A stretch of 64,000 bases of DNA from Paenibacillus montanisoli (GCF_003268025.1 NZ_QLUW01000002.1:1302001-1366000), one strand, 5' to 3'; shown: positions 1 through 9,907, numbered from the stretch's first letter. Numbers and translations are program-made. Notes: a model not told the origin generated them from the sequence alone.

Positions 1-72
1 CTCGAGCTCATCGGGACGCTGAAGGCTAAACGGATGGATTTGGCCAAAAAAATCAAATCGCTTACTTCATAA
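1..72 (+). CDS. C-terminal end of an unidentified protein (partial)
   Basis: An open frame enters at base 1 and ends with TAA at 70-72, giving 23 residues rich in Lys, Leu and Ile (…KRMDLAKKIKSLTS). A stem-loop with a T-run follows closely, as expected after a real gene. Too little is visible to name the product, and the start lies outside the window. Confidence 0.45.
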   Translation, partial: LELIGTLKAKRMDLAKKIKSLTS

Positions 73-103
73 CCGGGCCTCGCTGAAAGGCCGTCAAGAA
101 AAG

Positions 104-152
104 AATCCCCGACTTCGGGCCGCGACGCGGCTCAGAAGCCGGGGATTTTGTT
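104..152. terminator. Rho-independent terminator between convergent genes
   Basis: The stem pairs AATCCCCG with CGGGGATT around a GC-rich loop and is followed on the + strand by TTTTGTTT. It sits between the + strand partial gene and comEC, whose stop codon (132-134) lies inside the structure. Confidence 0.7.
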
Positions 153-2798
153 TCTCCGGGCAAGCGAACCGTCCGGGCTGACCCGAAATTGTACCTCACC
201 GTCCGTATCGGTTCGGCTGACGGGCACTTTCGCTGCAGTGAGTCGGGACAATACGTCCTGCGAAGGATGGCCGTAACTGTTGGTGCGTCCGACGGATATG
301 ACGGCGCGCTTCGGCTGCCAGTAGGCCAGCCACGCCTCGGAGGTGGACGTCTTGCTTCCGTGATGGGACAACTTCATGACATCGACAAACGGATTGGCAT
401 CAGCAGCTGCGGCGATCATTCGTGAAGCGTTCGCGATTCGTCGATGCTGCTCGACCAGCAGCTGCTCCTGCTGAACATCGGCATCTCCGGCAAACAGAAA
501 CCGCCGGTTGTAGAATTGGAGGATTAGAGCGACGCTTTGCCCGTTCTGTTCTTCGACCTGTGCAATGTGATTGCCTTCGGACGCCCCGCCGAGCAATTCG
601 ATCGTCGAATGAGCATCCGGCTGCCAAATCAGCCCTGGCATGCTTCTATAGAGCGGAATATCCGCATTCAGCGCCTTCCTGAGCAGCGTTAACGCATCGC
701 CTGAAGCTTTCATCGTACCGTTCCACAGAACGCCTTTGACAGGTATCGTTTCAAGCACCGCTTGCAGCCCTTTGATATGGTCGCTGTCCAGATGCGAGAC
801 GACGAGCAAATCGATCCGGTGCACGCCGCGCTGCTGCAGCAGCGGCACGAGCAGCTTCCGCCCGACCTCGAACGGGTCCTTCCGCTCGCGCCAGCTTTCC
901 TTGCCGCCGAACCGCATAGCTCCGCCGCCATCGATTAATAGATGCTTGCCGCCCGGCGTCCGGATCAAGATCGCGTCGCCTTGGCCGACATCGATAAAGT
1001 CCGCATAAGCATGCCGGTCGCGAAAATCCGGATGATACGCCCACCAGAGGAGCAAAGTCAGGCCGATAGCCGAGCATGTCAAGAAATTGCGGGTTTGACG
1101 CTTGCGGCGCGGCGAAGCCATTCCGATCCGAATAAACGGGATGCCTTGCGGAATCATGGTTCCTCGGCTCTCCCTGCCGATCGGCTGCGTCAGGTCTGTA
1201 TCTTCGAGATTCCTAGAATCCCCGTCTTGATCCGCCGCTTCGGCTGCGCGACGATCATTTCGGATCCTTCCGAGCATGGCAAAACCAAGCCCGAGCGCGG
1301 CGTAGATAGACACCACCCACCAAATCGGCGGTGTCGCCCAAATTAGCCGGAAGCTCATCCTTCCGCTCAGCTCGTTCACGAACGCGAAGGTCAGCTTATT
1401 GCCCAGCACGGCTGCTTGAGCCAGCAGCGCGCCTGCCGGCTGCCAAAGACTGGCCAGCAGCAGAGATGCGCCCCCAAGCGGCATTACGATGAAGCTGATG
1501 AACGGCACCAGCACTAAATTCGCCGGAATCGACAGCAGATGAATGGCGTTAAAGTAGTAGATTGTCAGCGGAAGCGAGACCGCTTGGGCGACGGCGGTCA
1601 CGGCAAGCAAATCGAGCAGCGCCTTCGTCAGACGGTGCCGCCCGGCAGGCAAGCAGCCGCGCACGGGCGCTGCGCCGAGGATCAGACCGGCCGTGACGAG
1701 GAACGACAGCTGGAAGCCGACGTTTCCGAGCATGTACGGGTCTGCGGCGAGCATGGCCAGCGCGGCGGCGGCCAGGAGGTGCAGCCCATCGCCAAGCTTG
1801 TGCAAGCGTGCCGCGGCTAGGCCGAGCATGGCCATGATGCCGGCGCGCACGACCGACGGCGAGGCTCCGGCGAGGAGCACGTACAGCGGCACAGCCGCGA
1901 TGAGCAGCAGCAGCATGCGCTCCCGTGTCAGCCGCGCCAAGCGCAGCAGGCCGCCGAGCGCATAGAGGAATACGGCGACGTGCAAGCCTGAGATAGCCAG
2001 TATGTGCGTGAGACCCAGCTGCGCGAACTGGCGGTATACGGTAGGATCGAGGTCGTCGGTTATGCCAAGAACGAGGCCTTTCATATACCCGGACTGCAGG
2101 TCCGGATACAGCCTGTCCATGCGCTCGCCGAGAGCGGCCCTCGCAGCATCGACAAACCCGAGCATGGACGCGGCCGTCCACCGCGATCCGGCGCTTGTCC
2201 GAACGGCGGCTGCGCCCTCCGCGCCGAACTGCCAGTGAATGCGCTGGCTTCGCAAATACCTGCGGTAATCGAAGCCGCCGAAATTGGTGGCGGCAGCGGG
2301 CGCCGACAGCTCGCCGGACAGCACAACCTTGCTTCCGCGCCGCCATGCCGAAACTTCTGCCAGCTCCGCTTGCGCCGCCAACTTCACCTGCACCTGCATG
2401 CGCTCGCCGTTTAGCTGCCTGGAGCCATGCTCGCCTACCAGCTTGACCGCGTCTGCAGCTACCCGGAAGCGTACTTGGTCGCCGTCGATTTCGGCCGGGG
2501 CAACGATCGTTCCGCGAAGCTCCGCTTCGAACGCGGCCGATCCGTCATTCCTCAGATCCGTCAGCGCCGTCACATTATGCGAATCGACCCACATCCGCTG
2601 CCCTGCGGCAATCCAGTAGGCGGCGATGCAAGCCACAGCCAGCGGCCATGAAGCGCGGCGCAGCAGCGCAAGCCCTGCCATGGCTGCGAGCAATGCCGCT
2701 CCGCTTAAGGCAGCGCCGCCTCCCGTTAAGCTTGCTGCCAAGCTGCCGCCGAGCACCCAGCAAACCGTAAACCAGATCAGCGGCCTTCTTCCAAGCAT
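132..2798 (-). CDS. comEC: ComEC/Rec2 DNA-uptake channel protein
   Basis: Predicted polytopic membrane protein that carries single-stranded DNA across the membrane during transformation. The 888 residues show an N-terminal membrane and DUF4131-like part, a central hydrophobic competence domain (about 215-480) and a C-terminal metallo-beta-lactamase-like domain with DVGQGDAILI, SHLDSDHIKG (HxDxDH type) and LSHHGSKTS. The chosen ATG at 2798 follows GAAGGAG at good spacing and begins MLGRRPLIWF; the open frame extends 31 codons further upstream without a ribosome site. It is last in the comEA-comEB-comEC gene order, all on the minus strand. Length is normal for the family. Confidence 0.95.
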   Translation of the reverse strand: MLGRRPLIWFTVCWVLGGSLAASLTGGGAALSGAALLAAMAGLALLRRASWPLAVACIAAYWIAAGQRMWVDSHNVTALTDLRNDGSAAFEAELRGTIVAPAEIDGDQVRFRVAADAVKLVGEHGSRQLNGERMQVQVKLAAQAELAEVSAWRRGSKVVLSGELSAPAAATNFGGFDYRRYLRSQRIHWQFGAEGAAAVRTSAGSRWTAASMLGFVDAARAALGERMDRLYPDLQSGYMKGLVLGITDDLDPTVYRQFAQLGLTHILAISGLHVAVFLYALGGLLRLARLTRERMLLLLIAAVPLYVLLAGASPSVVRAGIMAMLGLAAARLHKLGDGLHLLAAAALAMLAADPYMLGNVGFQLSFLVTAGLILGAAPVRGCLPAGRHRLTKALLDLLAVTAVAQAVSLPLTIYYFNAIHLLSIPANLVLVPFISFIVMPLGGASLLLASLWQPAGALLAQAAVLGNKLTFAFVNELSGRMSFRLIWATPPIWWVVSIYAALGLGFAMLGRIRNDRRAAEAADQDGDSRNLEDTDLTQPIGRESRGTMIPQGIPFIRIGMASPRRKRQTRNFLTCSAIGLTLLLWWAYHPDFRDRHAYADFIDVGQGDAILIRTPGGKHLLIDGGGAMRFGGKESWRERKDPFEVGRKLLVPLLQQRGVHRIDLLVVSHLDSDHIKGLQAVLETIPVKGVLWNGTMKASGDALTLLRKALNADIPLYRSMPGLIWQPDAHSTIELLGGASEGNHIAQVEEQNGQSVALILQFYNRRFLFAGDADVQQEQLLVEQHRRIANASRMIAAAADANPFVDVMKLSHHGSKTSTSEAWLAYWQPKRAVISVGRTNSYGHPSQDVLSRLTAAKVPVSRTDTDGEVQFRVSPDGSLARRNKIPGF

Positions 2799-2835
2799 CC
2801 TATCCGCTCCTTCTCCATTGCCTGCCAAACAAGAA

Positions 2836-2928
2836 AACCTCCGACAGCGCCATTGAAGCAGCGTCTGCAAGATGCCGGCAAAGGCAATCAAACATGCAGG
2901 GCTATTTCAAACGGCGCAGCCGGAGGTT
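2836..2928. repeat. Imperfect inverted repeat between comEB and comEC
   Basis: AACCTCCG..GCGCC at 2836-2851 pairs with GGCGC..CGGAGGTT at 2913-2928 (14 of 16 positions), enclosing about 61 nt. It lies just upstream of comEC on the minus strand and could form a leader hairpin or weak terminator. No T-run is evident, so its role is unclear. Confidence 0.35.
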
Positions 2929-2951
2929 CTTCCTCACTCGTATGCTGCAAG

Positions 2952-3482
2952 TTAACTGATCACGTTCATGCCGGCTTGAGCCGGCGGCTCATAGTGAGCC
3001 AAATTGCGAAACACAATTCCCTTCAAACGCATAAGCGAAATGACTTTATCGCTGTCCTTCGCGTAAGCCCGGTGATACACAATCTCGCGCACGCCGCTGT
3101 TGGCAAGCATGTTCGCGCATGTCCAGCACGGCTGGTCAGTCACATAAACCGTCGAACCCTCCCGGTCGATACGGTCTGTAAAAAGAAGCAAATTTTGCTC
3201 TGCATGGATCGTGCGGATGCAGCGCTGCTTCTTTACCATTCGTTCCGTATCGCCGACCTGCGTCATCTCGAGTTCCTCGACGATCATGCACCCATCCTCG
3301 GAGCAGTCTGCCACGCCCATAGGCGCGCCGTTGTACGCGGTGCCGAGCAGCTTCTTCCCCTGCACCAGCACGGTGCCGACATGCCTGCGCGGACAGCGCG
3401 AGCGCGTTGAAACCATATAGGCGATATCCATGAAATACGTGTCCCAGTCTTTTCTGTCGCTGTCTTGAAATTCCTCGGTCAT
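2952..3482 (-). CDS. comEB: ComEB, deoxycytidylate (dCMP) deaminase family
   Basis: Zinc-dependent cytidine/deoxycytidylate deaminase family member, expected to convert dCMP to dUMP. The 176 residues contain the zinc and catalytic motif HAEQNLL and the paired PCWTC (PCxxC). The ATG at 3482 is preceded by AAGGAGGA; the open frame continues 16 codons upstream but without a better site. It lies between comEA and comEC as in other Bacillales. Its role in transformation itself is minor or absent in B. subtilis (established knowledge). Confidence 0.93.
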   Translation of the reverse strand: MTEEFQDSDRKDWDTYFMDIAYMVSTRSRCPRRHVGTVLVQGKKLLGTAYNGAPMGVADCSEDGCMIVEELEMTQVGDTERMVKKQRCIRTIHAEQNLLLFTDRIDREGSTVYVTDQPCWTCANMLANSGVREIVYHRAYAKDSDKVISLMRLKGIVFRNLAHYEPPAQAGMNVIS

Positions 3483-3681
3483 CGTTGCAAGTCTTCCTCC
3501 TTGTGCTGCTTGAGCTGACATGATTATCAATGAATCATTGCTGATAGCTGCTATGTGTTAAATCATGCAAAAAATATGAACGCTCCGCGTGACCCGCAGC
3601 CTAATTCGCCGGCTTCGGCATTCGGGCTGCACTAGTACGGGCTAGGTAACGTATGATCAATTATAGCTTATTGTCGCACAA

Positions 3682-4182
3682 TCAAGGCTGGACAACAATT
3701 GAAGATTTCATTTTTTCCAGCAGCTTCGGACCGATACCCTTCACGCGAAGCAAATCGTCCGCTTTGCGGAACAAGCCATTCTTCTTCCGGTCTTCTACAA
3801 TAGACTTCGCCTTTGCGGCGCCGATTCCCGGAATCGCATCCAGTTCCTCGGCCGTCGCATGATTAATATCGATTTTACCCATGCCTGCTTTCGGCTTAAC
3901 GACGTCAGCCGGCTTGCTGCTTCGACTCTCAGCCGGCGAAGCGGCATGACTCTCCGCTGCCTTCTCATGAACCTGCGCTGCTTTGGCCACGGGCTTCTTC
4001 TCGTCCCCGCCCTGCTCAAGCGGCTTTAACGCCTGTTCAACCTCAGCGTTCACCGGAATCCAACCGGTCGGCGCAGCCGCCCGCGGACGTGCGAAAGCAG
4101 AAGCCGCCAGCGCGATCGCCGCCAAGAACAGCAGACCGATCAGCAGCAGCTGACGATCGATTCCTGTTCGTTTTGTTTTCAA
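3682..4182 (-). CDS. comEA: ComEA, membrane-anchored DNA receptor
   Basis: Competence DNA-binding protein. It has an N-terminal membrane anchor (about residues 10-31), an Ala/Lys/Glu-rich flexible linker (about 50-100) and a C-terminal helix-hairpin-helix pair (INHATAEELDAIPGIGAAKA and LLRVKGIGPKLLEK). At 166 residues it is shorter than B. subtilis ComEA, and I see no SLBB domain between anchor and HhH domain, so the linker seems reduced. The start is TTG at 4182, preceded by GGGAGTGA. It is divergent from comER. Confidence 0.92.
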   Translation of the reverse strand: MKTKRTGIDRQLLLIGLLFLAAIALAASAFARPRAAAPTGWIPVNAEVEQALKPLEQGGDEKKPVAKAAQVHEKAAESHAASPAESRSSKPADVVKPKAGMGKIDINHATAEELDAIPGIGAAKAKSIVEDRKKNGLFRKADDLLRVKGIGPKLLEKMKSSIVVQP

Positions 4183-4360
4183 ACCGTCTCACTCCCATAC
4201 GTTTCATAAACTTTAAATTTCCGATTCGGCGTAACTGGTCATGTTGGCCTTGCCGCCGCGCATAACGTAGTAAGAGCACCGCTGTTGCTTCTCATGCAAC
4301 AAGGCTGAAAATGGAGTTGAAGCTGCGCTGATGCCACTTAAGCGCATAGGAGGGATTGCG

Positions 4361-5200
4361 ATGAATGTCGGATTTATCGGGATTGGAAGCATGGGCAGCC
4401 TGCTCATCGATACCTTTATCGGATCGGGAGCGCTGAAGCCATCGCAAATTACTGCCAGCAACCGTACCTTTTCAAAAGCGCTTTGTTTAGCCGACCGCCA
4501 TCCCGGTCTCCAAGCCGTCCCTTCGAACCGCGATGCCGTCATCAACCAGGATCTGGTCTTCCTTTGCATCAAGCCGATGGAGTTCAAAACCGTGATCGAC
4601 CAAATTCGCGATGTCGTCCAGCCGCAGCAACTCATCATCTCCATTACGAGCCCGGTCATGATCGAACAGCTGGAGGAATCGCTTCCTTGCAAAATCGCCA
4701 AAGTCATTCCGAGCATCACCAACTATATGTGCAGCGGCGTTTCCTTGTGTATGTACGGCGACCGGATGACCGATGCCGATAAAATCCGGCTGACCGGCTT
4801 GCTCTCCTATATTAGCGAGCCGCTGCCGATCGACGAGCAGCATACGAGGGTCGTATCGGATTTATCAAGCTGCGGGCCGGCCATCATGGCCTATCTGCTG
4901 CAGCGGTTCATCGATGCCGCGGTTGAGGAAACCGGCATCCCCCACGAACAGGCTCGCATCGTTGCCAGCGAGATGCTGCTCGGCACCGGGCAGCTGCTGA
5001 CCGCAGGCGGCATGACGCCGGAGGAGCTGCAAAACCGCGTCGCCGTGCCGGGCGGCATTACCGCACAGGCGCTGGCTCTGCTGAATCACGAGCTTGACGG
5101 CATCTTTAACCGACTAATCCGGACGACGCACACCAAGTATCGCGAAGACCTAGACCGGGTTAAGGTATCTTTATACGGCAAAGAGGTGAACGGCCCCTAA
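4361..5200 (+). CDS. comER: ComER, pyrroline-5-carboxylate reductase-like protein
   Basis: NADP-dependent oxidoreductase fold related to ProC. The 279 residues start with the dinucleotide-binding motif MNVGFIGIGSMG. The chosen ATG follows AGGAGGG with 6-nt spacing. As in B. subtilis it is transcribed divergently from comEA. In other Bacillales comER has been linked to sporulation and biofilm control rather than DNA uptake; the substrate is unknown. Its stop codon lies inside a strong terminator. Confidence 0.9.
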   Translation: MNVGFIGIGSMGSLLIDTFIGSGALKPSQITASNRTFSKALCLADRHPGLQAVPSNRDAVINQDLVFLCIKPMEFKTVIDQIRDVVQPQQLIISITSPVMIEQLEESLPCKIAKVIPSITNYMCSGVSLCMYGDRMTDADKIRLTGLLSYISEPLPIDEQHTRVVSDLSSCGPAIMAYLLQRFIDAAVEETGIPHEQARIVASEMLLGTGQLLTAGGMTPEELQNRVAVPGGITAQALALLNHELDGIFNRLIRTTHTKYREDLDRVKVSLYGKEVNGP

Positions 5201-5239
5201 CGCATGCTTTGCGTTAAGAGGTCGTTCACCTCTTTCTTT
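5180..5239 (+). terminator. Terminator of comER
   Basis: AAAGAGGTGAACG (5180-5192) pairs with CGTTCACCTCTTT (5223-5235), with an inner TAACGCA/TGCGTTA stem, followed by CTTTAC. The stem also contains the comER stop codon. Confidence 0.75.
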
Positions 5240-5243
5240 ACGT

Positions 5244-5384
5244 GGAAGAAACTGCGAGCCAACGACATGCGGCTACTCCCGTTTCTTCCTGGATGAAACT
5301 GCGAGCCGACGACATGCGGCTATTCCCGTTTCTTCCTGGAAGAAACTGCGAGCCGACGACATGCGGCTACTCCCGTTTCTTCCT
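5244..5384. repeat. Three tandem 47-bp repeats with internal dyad symmetry
   Basis: Units at 5244-5290, 5291-5337 and 5338-5384 are nearly identical (differences at a few positions, such as GGATG for GGAAG and TATTC for TACTC). Each unit starts GGAAGAAAC and ends GTTTCTTCC, so each can fold as a hairpin. The block fills the gap between convergent comER and leuS, and the last unit runs into the leuS stop codon. Confidence 0.9.
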
Positions 5385-7833
5385 AGCCGACTACGATATT
5401 AACGAGCTTGCCTTTGACGACGATGAGCTTGCGGACCGTCTTGCCATCGATCGCTTCCGCGACCTTCTCGGAAGACTTCGCGATTCGCTCCATCTCCGCT
5501 TCATCCGTATCGGCAGCGATGGCAATGCGATCGATGATTTTGCCGTTCACCTGTACGACGATTTCTACTTCTTGGTCCACCGTCAACGCTTCGTCGAACG
5601 TAGGCCATGCCGCATATGTCAACGAATCCGTACGGCCGAGCTTCGACCACAGCTCCTCCGCGATGTGCGGCGCGAGCGGCGAAAGCATTTGAACGAAGCT
5701 TTCCATCGCTTCGCGAGGCAAGGCTTCGGCTTTGTAAGCGTCGTTGACGAAAATCATCAACTGGCTGATCGCCGTATTGAAACGAAGGTTCTCGTAATCG
5801 TCGGTAACCTTCTTCACCGTGCGGTGCCATGTCCGTTTGAACGCCTCGGTTGCGCCATCCTTGCCGATCTTCTCTGCAAGCTCGCCGCTGTCCGTCACGA
5901 ACAAGCGCCATACGCGGCCCAGGAAGCGGTACATGCCTTCTACGCCGTTCGTGTTCCATGGCTTCGTCGCTTCAAGCGGGCCCATGAACATTTCGTACAT
6001 GCGAAGCGTATCGGCGCCGTACTCGTTCACGATATCGTCCGGATTGATGACGTTGCCGCGCGACTTGCTCATTTTCTCGTTGTTCGTGCCCAGGATCATG
6101 CCTTGGTTGACGAGCTTGTGGAACGGTTCCTTCGTATTGACGACACCGATATCGTAAAGCACCTTGTGCCAGAACCGCGCGTACAGCAAGTGAAGCACCG
6201 CATGCTCGGCGCCGCCGATGTACAAGTCAACCGGCAGCCACTCGGCTTGCTTCTCTTTGGAGCAAAGCTCCTTATCGTTATGCGGATCGATGAAGCGCAG
6301 GTAGTACCAGCAGCTGCCGGCCCATTGCGGCATCGTGTTGGTCTCGCGGCGGGCGTACATGCCTGTCTCCGGATCGACCGTCTCCACCCATTCCGTCACG
6401 TTCGCAAGCGGGGATTCGCCCGTACCCGACGGCTTGATTTGATCCACGTCCGGCAAGAGCAGCGGCAGCTGGTCGTCCGGCACCGGCTTCATCGTGCCGT
6501 CTTCCAAGTGCAGAATCGGAATCGGCTCGCCCCAGTAGCGCTGGCGGCTGAACAGCCAGTCGCGCAGGCGGTAGGTCACTTTGCCTTGACCTTTGCCTTC
6601 AGCTTCGAGCCATTCGATCATGCGCGCGATCGCCGCTTCATTGCCAAGCCCGTTCAAGAAGCCGGAGTTCACGTGCGGACCGTCGCCGGCAAAAGCTTCC
6701 GCCTGAACGTCGCCGCCTTGCACGACCTCGATGATCGGCAAGTCGAACTGCTTCGCGAATTCCCAGTCGCGCTGGTCATGACCCGGTACCGCCATGATTG
6801 CGCCCGTACCGTAGCCCGCAAGAACATAATCGGCAATCCAGATCGGCACAAGCGCGCCGTTAACCGGATTGACCGCATAGGCGCCCGTAAATACGCCGGT
6901 CTTGTCTTTGTTCAAATCCGTGCGCTCCAAATCGCTCTTGCGCGCGGCGGTTTCTTGATAATCCTTTACGGCAGCGCTCTGCTCAGCTGTCGTAATGACG
7001 TCCACGAGCTCATGCTCAGGCGCAAGCACGCAGTAAGATGCGCCGAAGAGCGTATCCGGACGGGTCGTAAAGACAACCAGCGATGCGTTATGTCCGTCGA
7101 TCGCAAACGTAACTTCAGCGCCCTTGGACTTGCCGATCCAGTTCCGCTGCATATCCTTAATGCTCTCGGTCCAGTCGAGCTCATCCAGATCTTCAAGCAG
7201 CCGCTCTGCATATTCGGTAATCTTCAGCACCCATTGGCGCATCGGCTTCCGGATAACCGGATGGTTGCCGCGTTCGCTGAGGCCGTTAATAACCTCCTCG
7301 TTCGCAAGAACCGTGCCAAGCGCCGGACACCAGTTAACCGGCACCTCCGCTACATAAGCGAGGCCTTTCTTGAACAGCTGGATGAAGATCCATTGCGTCC
7401 ATTTGTAATACTCCGGATCGGTCGTGCTGAACTCGCGGTCCCAATCGTAGGAGAAACCGAGCGATTTGATTTGGCGGCGGAAATTGTTGATGTTCTTCAC
7501 CGTAATATCGCGCGGATGTTCGCCCGTATCAAGCGCGTGCTGCTCGGCCGGCAAGCCGAACGCGTCCCAGCCCATCGGGTGAAGGACATTGTAGCCGCGC
7601 ATCCGTTTGTAACGCGATACGATATCGGTTGCCGTATAGCCTTCCGGATGGCCGACATGCAGCCCCGCTCCGGACGGATACGGGAACATGTCGAGCGCGT
7701 AAAACTTCGGCTTTCCTGAGTCCTCGGTTGTTTTGAAGGTTTTGTTCTCATCCCAATGCTTCTGCCATTTCGGCTCAATGACAAGCGGGTTGTAACCCTG
7801 CTGCTCCTGCTGCTCCTGCCGTTCCTGTGTCAT
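5383..7833 (-). CDS. leuS: Leucyl-tRNA synthetase
   Basis: Class I aminoacyl-tRNA synthetase charging tRNA-Leu. The 816 residues are typical for bacterial LeuRS. The HIGH-type signature appears as [16 protein letters not shown] near the N-terminus and KMSKSRGN at about residue 585, with the CP1 editing insertion between them. The start at 7833 follows GGGAGGC; the open frame reaches further upstream into the T-box leader and is not used. Expression is set by the T-box directly upstream. A large open frame on the opposite strand is a shadow. Confidence 0.97.
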   Translation of the reverse strand: MTQERQEQQEQQGYNPLVIEPKWQKHWDENKTFKTTEDSGKPKFYALDMFPYPSGAGLHVGHPEGYTATDIVSRYKRMRGYNVLHPMGWDAFGLPAEQHALDTGEHPRDITVKNINNFRRQIKSLGFSYDWDREFSTTDPEYYKWTQWIFIQLFKKGLAYVAEVPVNWCPALGTVLANEEVINGLSERGNHPVIRKPMRQWVLKITEYAERLLEDLDELDWTESIKDMQRNWIGKSKGAEVTFAIDGHNASLVVFTTRPDTLFGASYCVLAPEHELVDVITTAEQSAAVKDYQETAARKSDLERTDLNKDKTGVFTGAYAVNPVNGALVPIWIADYVLAGYGTGAIMAVPGHDQRDWEFAKQFDLPIIEVVQGGDVQAEAFAGDGPHVNSGFLNGLGNEAAIARMIEWLEAEGKGQGKVTYRLRDWLFSRQRYWGEPIPILHLEDGTMKPVPDDQLPLLLPDVDQIKPSGTGESPLANVTEWVETVDPETGMYARRETNTMPQWAGSCWYYLRFIDPHNDKELCSKEKQAEWLPVDLYIGGAEHAVLHLLYARFWHKVLYDIGVVNTKEPFHKLVNQGMILGTNNEKMSKSRGNVINPDDIVNEYGADTLRMYEMFMGPLEATKPWNTNGVEGMYRFLGRVWRLFVTDSGELAEKIGKDGATEAFKRTWHRTVKKVTDDYENLRFNTAISQLMIFVNDAYKAEALPREAMESFVQMLSPLAPHIAEELWSKLGRTDSLTYAAWPTFDEALTVDQEVEIVVQVNGKIIDRIAIAADTDEAEMERIAKSSEKVAEAIDGKTVRKLIVVKGKLVNIVVG

Positions 7834-7880
7834 GACGAATTGCCTCCCTATTCTCTCTTCCAAACCAGTACATGCTGTAG

Positions 7881-8148
7881 AAATAAAAAAACTCCCGCCC
7901 CTAGCGACAACGCTAGGGACGAGAGGTTTATGCTCCCGTGGTACCACCCTAGTTAGCAGCCGGCATGCTTTGCCGATTGCTCACTCGAAGCCCTTAACGC
8001 GGGCGAAACGGCACGCTTATCATGGCTCTCCATGTTCACGCGCGGCTCCAAGGCGAGTTCGCTTCACGCTGGTCCGGCTTGCACCATCCGCCGGCTCTCT
8101 GATCCAAACGCTGTTAAAGCTACTGCTCCTCTTCAACACCTAAATTGA
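7881..8148 (-). promoter_or_regulatory. T-box riboswitch leader of leuS, specifier CUC
   Basis: On the minus strand the conserved T-box AGGGTGGTACCACG (7950-7937) is followed by a terminator hairpin CCTAGCG-TTGT-CGCTAGG and a run of T (7884-7890). Upstream is a stem I with the GGATGGTG distal loop and a specifier region GAACTCGCC, giving CTC (leucine) at 8057-8055. Uncharged tRNA-Leu is expected to stabilise the antiterminator and let leuS transcription proceed (known T-box mechanism). Confidence 0.93.
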
Positions 8149-8155
8149 TAGTTCG

Positions 8156-8185
8156 ATTATAATGAAGCGAATCCTGTCGTGTCAA
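8156..8185 (-). promoter_or_regulatory. Sigma-A promoter of leuS
   Basis: On the minus strand a consensus TTGACA (8185-8180) and TATAAT (8161-8156) are separated by 18 bp, immediately upstream of the T-box leader. Confidence 0.85.
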
Positions 8186-8213
8186 GGCGTTTAGCGCCCA
8201 GAAAGCGGTAAAA

Positions 8214-8972
8214 TCACTTGATTGCCGCAAAAAACAACCGCTCCGCCCCATCATCGGCCGGTTCCATCGTAAAATCGGCAAATAGCTCGACCTTGCTGAA
8301 GCCCGTGCCCAGCAGCGCTTCCCGCAGCCACTCCGCATCGTAAGCCCGCTGCACATGAGTTTCCTCGATCCGCGTATACGTGCTGCGGGGCGATTCGCTC
8401 TCTTGCACGAAAATCGTCAGCTGGTGCTCGATTTCCATGCTCTCTTCGTCCAAATCGCTGGTCCAAATGTATGCGACATCCGGCTCGTCCAGCACGAAGG
8501 GCTGCTCCGCGGCATACCGCAAAAACGTCTGCGGCGCATGCGCGTCAAAGAGAAACACCCCTCCCGGCTTCAGGCCGCGGTAGGTCGCTTCGAAAGATGC
8601 GAGAACATCCTCTTCTTCCGTCAAATAGTTGATGCAATCACAGAAGGAGATGACGCTGTCGGCCGGCTCGCCGATTTCCCATTCCGTCATATTCTGCTGC
8701 AGCCACGTAATCGAGCCGCTCCGCGACTGTTCGTCCTCCCATTTGCTCCGACCGACGGTCAGCATGTCCGAAGAGAGATCGATCGCATACACCTGGCAGC
8801 CGCTCTTAGCCAGCGGTATCGCGATGCTCCCGGTGCCGCAGCCGAGGTCTACGACCGACTTGGGCAAACCGTACCGCCGCCAGCAGTTCTCGGCGAACTC
8901 GAGCCACTGCGGATACGGCATCTCTTCCATCAACCGGTCGTATACCGTTGCGAAATGCCGATAGGCTTCCAT
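8214..8972 (-). CDS. yqeM: YqeM-like class I SAM-dependent methyltransferase
   Basis: The 252 residues show a Rossmann methyltransferase fold with motif I VVDLGCGTGSIAI, an acidic loop (YAIDLSSDML) and LKPGGVFLFDAH. The substrate is not known. It is last of the yqe block and starts 2 bp after cvfB, so it is translated from the same transcript. The same position is occupied by yqeM in B. subtilis. Confidence 0.88.
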   Translation of the reverse strand: MEAYRHFATVYDRLMEEMPYPQWLEFAENCWRRYGLPKSVVDLGCGTGSIAIPLAKSGCQVYAIDLSSDMLTVGRSKWEDEQSRSGSITWLQQNMTEWEIGEPADSVISFCDCINYLTEEEDVLASFEATYRGLKPGGVFLFDAHAPQTFLRYAAEQPFVLDEPDVAYIWTSDLDEESMEIEHQLTIFVQESESPRSTYTRIEETHVQRAYDAEWLREALLGTGFSKVELFADFTMEPADDGAERLFFAAIK

Positions 8973-8974
8973 CG

Positions 8975-9907
8975 CTACTCACCCGAACCCGTGCCGGCAG
9001 GGGGGCCCTGCTGCTCTGCCGCCGCCGCTTGCTCGGTCAGCTTCGTCCAGTTTCCCTCCTGCGTGACGAGACCTTCCCGCATCAGCTTGCCGATCGCGCG
9101 TTTGAACGCGCCCTTGCTGATGCCGAATTTTTGCTTGATGATGTCAGCCTCCGTCTCATCGGAGTAAGGCATCGCGCCGTTCGGGCGATCCTTGAGAAAT
9201 TTCAGAATCCGCTCCGAATCTTCCAGACGCCCTACTTCCTTGCGCTGGTTCATCGATAGATTGACGCGCCCGTCCTCGCGCACGAACGTAACACGCGCTT
9301 TCACGCGCTCGCCGAGGCGCAGCAGCCGCGTCCGGTCGTCGGCGGGAATGAATCCATATGCGCCGAACCCCAGAACGCCGCCGTCGATCATGACGAACGA
9401 GCCGATCTTCAGCGTCTTCGTCACCCAGCCCTCGACCCAAGTGTTGTGCCACGATTGAGGCGCATGAAAAGCCAGCTCCGCCAGCTCCTCCTCGAACGCG
9501 ACCTTCGCGACGAGCCGTCCGATTTTGTCATGGGCCAGAATAACGTGGACCTCGTCGCCGCGCTTCGGACGAAGCTCCTTCAGCTCCGGCTGCTCGGAGA
9601 GCGGCAGCAGCAGCTGCCTGCCCAATCCCATTTCCAGGAAGGCGCCGATCTTCGGATGAATGTCCGCGACGGCCAGCCTTGCCACTTGGCCGAGCTGGAT
9701 GAGCGGCTTCTTCATCGTTGCGGCGATGCGGTCCTCGGAATCGAAAAATAGAAACACATCGTAAAATTGCCCGATCTGCGGGCGATGTCCGACAAGCTCG
9801 GTATAGTGCATAAGCACTTCCGTCTCGCCGTCGGTCATAAAATAGCCGTAAGGCGAAACTTCCCGGGCAAGCTTAAGCCTTACCGTCGTTCCGGCAACGA
9901 GCGTCAT
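8975..9907 (-). CDS. cvfB: CvfB-type S1 RNA-binding protein
   Basis: 310-residue protein with repeated S1-like OB domains (for example LKLAREVSPYGYF… and VEGWVTKTLKIGSFVMIDGG) and a C-terminal winged helix (IIKQKFGISKGAFKRAIGKL). CvfB homologues bind RNA and affect virulence gene expression in staphylococci; the cellular role here is inferred. It overlaps rsfS by 4 nt and is an insertion between rsfS and yqeM relative to the B. subtilis order. Confidence 0.87.
   Translation of the reverse strand: MTLVAGTTVRLKLAREVSPYGYFMTDGETEVLMHYTELVGHRPQIGQFYDVFLFFDSEDRIAATMKKPLIQLGQVARLAVADIHPKIGAFLEMGLGRQLLLPLSEQPELKELRPKRGDEVHVILAHDKIGRLVAKVAFEEELAELAFHAPQSWHNTWVEGWVTKTLKIGSFVMIDGGVLGFGAYGFIPADDRTRLLRLGERVKARVTFVREDGRVNLSMNQRKEVGRLEDSERILKFLKDRPNGAMPYSDETEADIIKQKFGISKGAFKRAIGKLMREGLVTQEGNWTKLTEQAAAAEQQGPPAGTGSGE

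Noticed and set aside
5244-5384. Tandem repeats as a CRISPR array
   Set aside because: The repeat units are contiguous with no spacers, and no cas genes are near.
5242-7719. 825-codon open frame on the + strand opposite leuS
   Set aside because: It is fully antisense to leuS, whose motifs and length are complete. High-GC codon bias leaves long open antisense frames; the translation has an Arg/His-rich composition with no domain.
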